A stretch of DNA of 10,536 nucleotides, from NCBI GenBank assembly GCA_015487435.1, contig WFPU01000127.1, positions 1-10,536 of the forward strand, written 5' to 3'. Shown piece after piece: positions 6,885 to 10,536 of the stretch. The notes beneath the pieces were generated by a model, which saw only the letters and a list, made by a program, of their open reading frames with translations, had not been told where the DNA came from and made no database searches. A program made the translations under genes and the position numbers. The first letter of the stretch is position 1. The number at the start of each line of letters is the position of its first letter. The stretch is from Sulfurimonas sp. GTDB lineage: Bacteria > Campylobacterota > Campylobacteria > Campylobacterales > Sulfurimonadaceae.

Positions 6885-6900
6885 GGCAATAATGAAGCCT
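6885..6900 (-). promoter_or_regulatory. Candidate sigma-54 (-24/-12) promoter for flagellin
   Basis: Read on the minus strand, AGGCTTCATTATTGCC has GG and GC dinucleotides ten bases apart (complementing 6898-6899 and 6886-6887). It matches the sigma-54 pattern TGGCAC-N5-TTGC at GGC and at the whole TTGC. It predicts a start near 6875 and a leader of about 72 nt. Sigma-54 drives class 2 flagellar genes in Campylobacterota. A competing sigma-70-like TATAAT (minus strand, 6841-6836) lies closer to the gene. Confidence 0.45.
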
Positions 6901-6926
6901 TAAACAGTAATAACGTCATTTTTAGA

Positions 6927-6932
6927 TATAAT
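6927..6932 (+). promoter_or_regulatory. Candidate sigma-70 -10 box for alaS
   Basis: A perfect TATAAT (context TTAGATATAATCGCG) ends 29 bp before the alaS ATG, placing the transcript start near 6939 with a leader of about 23 nt. There is no clear -35 box. It is divergent from the flagellin promoter in a 158-bp intergenic region. Confidence 0.6.
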
Positions 6933-6961
6933 CGCGTAATTTTATAAAAGAGTATTACAAG

Positions 6962-9511
6962 ATGAATATTAGAGAAGAATTTTTAAAGTTTTTTGAATCA
7001 AAAAATCATGCAAGAGTACCATCAGCACCATTAGTGCCAGAGGATGCTACTTTGCTTTTTAATAACGCAGGGATGGTTCCTTTTAAGTCAATTTTTACAG
7101 GTGAAATTCCAGCACCAACAAACCCTCGTGCTACCTCATGTCAAACTTGTTTGCGTGCTGGTGGGAAACATAATGATTTAGAAAATGTTGGCCATACGGC
7201 AAGGCATCATACATTTTTTGAGATGCTTGGTAACTTTAGCTTTGGAGATTACTTCAAAGAAGAAGCTATAGATTTTGCATGGGAATTTTTAACTAAAAAT
7301 CTTGAACTTCCAGTTGAGAAACTTTGGGTGACAGTTCACGATAGTGATGATGAAGCTGAAAAACTTTGGCAAAAACATCTACCGTTAGATCGAATAAAAA
7401 GACTTGGCGATGCTGATAATTTTTGGTCGATGGGTGATACTGGAGCATGTGGTCCATGTTCTGAGATTTTTTATGATCAAGGAAGTGAGCATTTTTCAGG
7501 TCCACAAGATTATTTAGGTGGTGAAGGTGATAGATTTTTGGAAATTTGGAACCTTGTATTTATGCAGTATGAACGTCAAGCTTCTGGAGAGATGTCACCC
7601 CTTCCAAAACCATCTATAGATACAGGAATGGGACTAGAGCGTGTAGTGGCTATCAAAGAGGGTCATCTTTCAAATTATGATTCATCTCTATTTATGCCAA
7701 TTATTCGTAAAGTTGAAGAGCTAATTAACAAAGAATACAAGTATGATAGTGGGACCTCTTACAGAGTTATCGCAGACCATATAAGGACTTCTCTTTTTCT
7801 ACTTGCTCAAGGTATAAACTTCTCAAATGAGGGACGTGGTTATGTTCTTCGTCGTATTTTACGTCGTGCAGTTCGTCATGGATATTTACTTGGATTTCGC
7901 AAGGCATTTATGTTTAAGCTAGTAGATACTGTTATAAATATCATGGGAGAGGAATACGGATATTTAAAAACAAAAGCAACTGCTGTAAAAGAGCAAATTC
8001 AACTAGAAGAAGCAAGATTTTTTAAAACTATTGAATCTGGAATTGCTCTTTTTGATGAAGAGTTAAAAAATACAACTGATATTTTTAGTGGAGAGGTTGC
8101 ATTTAAACTATACGATACTTTTGGTTTCCCTCTTGATTTGACAGAGGATATGCTAAAAGGGAAAAATCTAAAACTAGATTCTGTAACTTTTAACGAACTA
8201 ATGACTGAGCAAAAAACTCGTGCAAAAGCTGCTTGGAAAGGTAGTGGAGATGCAACAGAGAGTGGTGATTTTAAAGAATTTTTAGAGAAATTTGGTGAGA
8301 ATGAATTTGTTGGTTATGAAAAGCTAAGCGTAGATGCAAAAATATTAGGATTAATGGATGCAGAATTTAAATCAGTTGAATATTTAAGTGCTGATACACG
8401 CGGTTGGGTACTTTTAGACAGGACTCCTTTTTATGCTGAGAGTGGTGGACAGACTGGAGATGAAGGATCATTAGTCAATTTTGCAAAAGTTAAAGATACT
8501 AAAAAGTTTTTTGGATTAAATCTTTCACGCATAGTTGTAAGTTCATTTTTAAAAGTTGGCGATAGAGTTGAAGCAAAAGTAGATAGTTCACGTGGTGAGA
8601 TTATAAAGCACCACTCAGCAACACACCTGCTTCATGCAATTTTATTTGATGTTTTAGGTGAGCATATCTCACAGGCTGGTTCACTAAACGAAGCTTCAAG
8701 ACTTCGTTTTGATTTTTCACATCCAAAAGCACTAGAGCATTCTGAGTTAGTTGAGATAGAACAACGCGTAAATCGTGAAATTTCTCGTGCTATTGAAGCA
8801 AAAACTGAAGTTATGGATATAAAATCTGCTAAAAATAGTGGGGCTAAAGCTCAATTTGGCGAAAAATATGGCAATGATGTAAGAGTTGTAAGTTTTGATG
8901 AAGTTTCAGTAGAGCTATGTGGTGGGGTTCATGTTAAAAACACTTCAGAAATTGGTTCGTTTATAATTACAAAAGAGAGCGGTGTATCTGCTGGTGTTCG
9001 CCGTATTGAAGCTATTGTTGGTCATGCTGCTTATGAGTATTTTTGTGAACAAAGAATCTTAATCAAACGAGTTGAAGCTGAAGTTAAAAATCTTGATGTT
9101 TTAGCAGGAATTTCAAGACTTAAATCAAATATTGCAGAGTTAAAAACTGAGCTAAAAGATGCACAAGAGAGTTCAAAAACAGAGATTAAAATAGATGAAA
9201 TCAATGGTGTTGCGGTTGTAATAGAAGAGTATCCATCTGGCGATATTAAAGAAAAAATTGATGAACTGAAAAATCAAAATGAGAAGCTTTGTGCTATGCT
9301 TTTTCAAGTTAAGGGTGATAAAGTCCTTATAGCATGTGGTGTTGTAAATGCAAATGCTAAAGCAGGGGATTGGATTAAAAAAATTGCACCTATTTTAGGT
9401 GGTGGTGGCGGTGGTCGTCCAGACTTTGCACAAGCTGGTGGTAAAGATAAAACTAAATTACCAGAGGCAAAAGAGCAAGCTCTTAAATTTATTACACAAG
9501 CTCTTTCTTGA
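6962..9511 (+). CDS. alaS: Alanyl-tRNA synthetase
   Basis: It charges tRNA-Ala with alanine in the cytoplasm and edits mischarged Ser/Gly-tRNA. At 849 residues it is full length (E. coli 876). The class II catalytic domain (about 1-240) shows LLFNNAGMVPFK, CLRAGGKHNDLENVG and HHTFFEMLGNFSFGDYFK; the tRNA-binding helical part includes RRILRRAVRHG. The editing domain carries zinc ligands in HSATH (His551, His555) and CGGVH (Cys653, His657). The C-terminal C-Ala domain ends with the glycine-rich GGGGGGRPDFAQAGG. A modest ribosome site (AAAGAG) lies about nine bases before the ATG. All key residues I can recognise are present, so it should be the functional housekeeping copy. The SEC-C gene follows 13 bp later and is probably cotranscribed. 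Confidence 0.99.
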   Translation: MNIREEFLKFFESKNHARVPSAPLVPEDATLLFNNAGMVPFKSIFTGEIPAPTNPRATSCQTCLRAGGKHNDLENVGHTARHHTFFEMLGNFSFGDYFKEEAIDFAWEFLTKNLELPVEKLWVTVHDSDDEAEKLWQKHLPLDRIKRLGDADNFWSMGDTGACGPCSEIFYDQGSEHFSGPQDYLGGEGDRFLEIWNLVFMQYERQASGEMSPLPKPSIDTGMGLERVVAIKEGHLSNYDSSLFMPIIRKVEELINKEYKYDSGTSYRVIADHIRTSLFLLAQGINFSNEGRGYVLRRILRRAVRHGYLLGFRKAFMFKLVDTVINIMGEEYGYLKTKATAVKEQIQLEEARFFKTIESGIALFDEELKNTTDIFSGEVAFKLYDTFGFPLDLTEDMLKGKNLKLDSVTFNELMTEQKTRAKAAWKGSGDATESGDFKEFLEKFGENEFVGYEKLSVDAKILGLMDAEFKSVEYLSADTRGWVLLDRTPFYAESGGQTGDEGSLVNFAKVKDTKKFFGLNLSRIVVSSFLKVGDRVEAKVDSSRGEIIKHHSATHLLHAILFDVLGEHISQAGSLNEASRLRFDFSHPKALEHSELVEIEQRVNREISRAIEAKTEVMDIKSAKNSGAKAQFGEKYGNDVRVVSFDEVSVELCGGVHVKNTSEIGSFIITKESGVSAGVRRIEAIVGHAAYEYFCEQRILIKRVEAEVKNLDVLAGISRLKSNIAELKTELKDAQESSKTEIKIDEINGVAVVIEEYPSGDIKEKIDELKNQNEKLCAMLFQVKGDKVLIACGVVNANAKAGDWIKKIAPILGGGGGGRPDFAQAGGKDKTKLPEAKEQALKFITQALS

Positions 9512-9524
9512 GGCTTTAATTTAG

Positions 9525-9905
9525 ATGAATTTTATTTACAAAAAAGCTTTAACACCTGAACAACTGATGCGAAATAGGTATGAAGCCTTTGTAAATAAAG
9601 ATGGAGACTATCTAAACAATACTACTACGCAAACAACTTTTTACGATAAAACTCACTATCTAAATACAGAGTGGTTAAAACTAGATGTTATCTCAGCTAA
9701 AGATAATACTGTTGAGTTTAAAGCATACTACCGTGAAGATGGCGTAATTCATTTACTGCATGAAAAAAGTAATTTTATTGAGGTAGATGGTATGTGGAAA
9801 TATGATAACGGGGAACTGTTTAACTCTAAAATTGGGAGAAACGAGAGTTGCCCTTGTGGTAGTTCAAAAAAGTTTAAAAAATGTTGTATGAAAAATCAGC
9901 TATAA
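9525..9905 (+). CDS. YchJ-like protein with C-terminal SEC-C zinc motif
   Basis: This is a small protein of 126 residues. The segment TPEQLMRNRYEAFVNKDGDYL (about 10-30) and TEWLKLDV match the YchJ-type NTF2-like middle domain; from memory E. coli YchJ has [20 protein letters not shown]. The C terminus GRNESCPCGSSKKFKKCC is a complete SEC-C zinc-binding motif, as in SecA. Unlike E. coli YchJ, which has a second CPCGS motif at its N terminus, this protein has only the C-terminal one. The start is fixed by an in-frame TAG immediately upstream and GAGG (9510-9513) overlapping the alaS stop. The biochemical role of the family is not established; SEC-C motifs often mediate contacts with other proteins or ribosomes. 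It is likely cotranscribed with alaS. Confidence 0.88.
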   Translation: MNFIYKKALTPEQLMRNRYEAFVNKDGDYLNNTTTQTTFYDKTHYLNTEWLKLDVISAKDNTVEFKAYYREDGVIHLLHEKSNFIEVDGMWKYDNGELFNSKIGRNESCPCGSSKKFKKCCMKNQL

Positions 9906-9906
9906 T
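9901..9906 (+). promoter_or_regulatory. Candidate -10 box for the MNT-HEPN operon
   Basis: TATAAT overlaps the stop codon of the SEC-C gene and lies 28 bp before the MNT start, predicting a transcript start near 9913. It gives the toxin-antitoxin pair its own promoter. The following DNA (TATAATAATTTTATTTTT) is too A/T rich to identify an operator by eye. Confidence 0.45.
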
Positions 9907-9934
9907 ATAATAATTTTATTTTTGGAGTTTTTTG

Positions 9935-10228
9935 ATGACAAAAGCTTTTATATTAAATTTTTTATCCAACCATAAAGATGAATATCTAAAAAAATATGGT
10001 GTAATAAAAATTGGTCTTTTTGGAAGTTATGCTCGTGAAGACTTTAAAGATGATAGTGATATAGATATTGCAATAGAGTTAAAAAATGAAAATAAAAGTT
10101 TAGGTACTTTTTTTGCATTTAAAAGAGAGCTTGAAAGTGCTTTTAACCTTAATGTAGATTTGGGAATAGAAAGTTCACTAAAGCCAATTGCAAAAGAGAA
10201 AATACTTCAAGAGATAGTGTATGTCTAA
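9935..10228 (+). CDS. mntA: MNT-domain nucleotidyltransferase antitoxin (MntA-like)
   Basis: This 97-residue minimal nucleotidyltransferase has the defining motif GLFGSYAREDFKDDSDIDI (about 29-47): GS, then the DxD metal-binding pair, with a third acidic residue in LNVDLGI. In the MntA/HepT family the MNT protein neutralises the neighbouring HEPN RNase by transferring AMP to a tyrosine in its active site. The intact GS-x10-DxD suggests an active enzyme. ATG 9935 is preferred because GGAG (9924-9927) lies seven bases away; the adjacent in-frame TTG at 9932 is too close. It overlaps the downstream HEPN gene by eight bases, the usual coupled arrangement. The symbol reflects family resemblance, not a tested function. 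Confidence 0.9.
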   Translation: MTKAFILNFLSNHKDEYLKKYGVIKIGLFGSYAREDFKDDSDIDIAIELKNENKSLGTFFAFKRELESAFNLNVDLGIESSLKPIAKEKILQEIVYV

Positions 10229-10536
10229 AAGGGAAGAACTTCTTTTTTTGCAAGATATTTTAGATTCAACAAATGCTATCTTCGAGTTTACCAATAACTT
10301 AAGCTTAGAACAATTTTCACAAAGCAGACTTGTATATAGTGCTACAATAAGAGAGTTCGAAATTATAGGTGAAGCAACTATTCATCTTAGTGATGAAACA
10401 ATATCAAAATATAATGAAGTGCCTTGGAGAGATTTAAAAGATTTTAGAAACTTATTGATACATGAGTACTTTGGTGTAGATGCTGAGATAGTTTTTAATA
10501 CTATTAAAAATGACTTACCATTACTTAGAGATGTTG
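10221..10536 (+). CDS. hepT: HEPN-domain toxin (HepT/DUF86-like), 3' end outside window
   Basis: An ATG at 10221, inside the end of the MNT gene, opens a frame that stays open to the window edge; 105 residues are visible. The protein is helical, with IREFEIIGEAT (43-53), VPWRDLKDFRN and the HEPN RNase signature RNLLIHEYF: Arg76, His81 and Tyr83 (Rx4HxY). In characterised HepT toxins Arg and His form the RNA-cleaving site at the dimer interface, and the Tyr is the residue AMPylated by MntA. Family members are usually about 110-140 residues, so only a short tail is missing. The 8-bp overlap with the antitoxin gene and the full motif make an active type VII-like toxin-antitoxin pair the best reading. 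Confidence 0.9.
   Translation, partial: MSKREELLFLQDILDSTNAIFEFTNNLSLEQFSQSRLVYSATIREFEIIGEATIHLSDETISKYNEVPWRDLKDFRNLLIHEYFGVDAEIVFNTIKNDLPLLRDV

Overview
The window looks like chromosomal DNA of a Campylobacterota (Epsilonproteobacteria) bacterium, probably close to Sulfurimonas. The reasons are AT-rich codon use, TATAAT-type -10 boxes without clear -35 boxes, and gene content. The run 'periplasmic protein - aminotransferase - hom - yraN' matches, as I recall it, the Campylobacter jejuni order Cj0151c-Cj0148c. This assignment is inference; no database was searched.

Layout. (1) 1-3758, + strand: a 5'-truncated protein of unknown function, then a tight amino-acid cluster. The cluster is an AlaC-type PLP aminotransferase (probable TTG start) overlapping homoserine dehydrogenase (hom) by one base, followed by a YraN/UPF0102 protein. 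(2) 3759-5307, +: a 472-residue NAD(P)-dependent aldehyde dehydrogenase with its own promoter and a strong ribosome site. (3) 5308-5568: a gene-free gap holding a weak hairpin and a roughly 140-bp palindromic element. The element has 20-bp imperfect terminal inverted repeats enclosing two inverted REP-like units, and looks like a REPIN or MITE. (4) 5569-6012, +: a DUF523 (TudS-like) protein, convergent with (5) a short flagellin on the minus strand (6024-6803), which has a candidate sigma-54 promoter. (6) 6962-9905, +: alanyl-tRNA synthetase (alaS), then a YchJ-like SEC-C protein 13 bp downstream. (7) 9935 to the end, +: an MntA/HepT-type (MNT-HEPN) toxin-antitoxin pair, with the HEPN toxin cut by the window end.

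How the parts relate. AlaC (alanine/glutamate transamination) and Hom (aspartate semialdehyde to homoserine) form an amino-acid operon. AlaS and the SEC-C protein are housekeeping. The accessory or variable parts are the REPIN-like element, the isolated flagellin and the MNT-HEPN module. I found no wholly undescribed system. The points most worth a second look are the nested palindromic element, the flagellin with an atypical D1 segment for this phylum and a sigma-54-like promoter, the duplicated translation-start region with a 9-codon mini-ORF ahead of alaC, and the AMPylation-type toxin-antitoxin pair.
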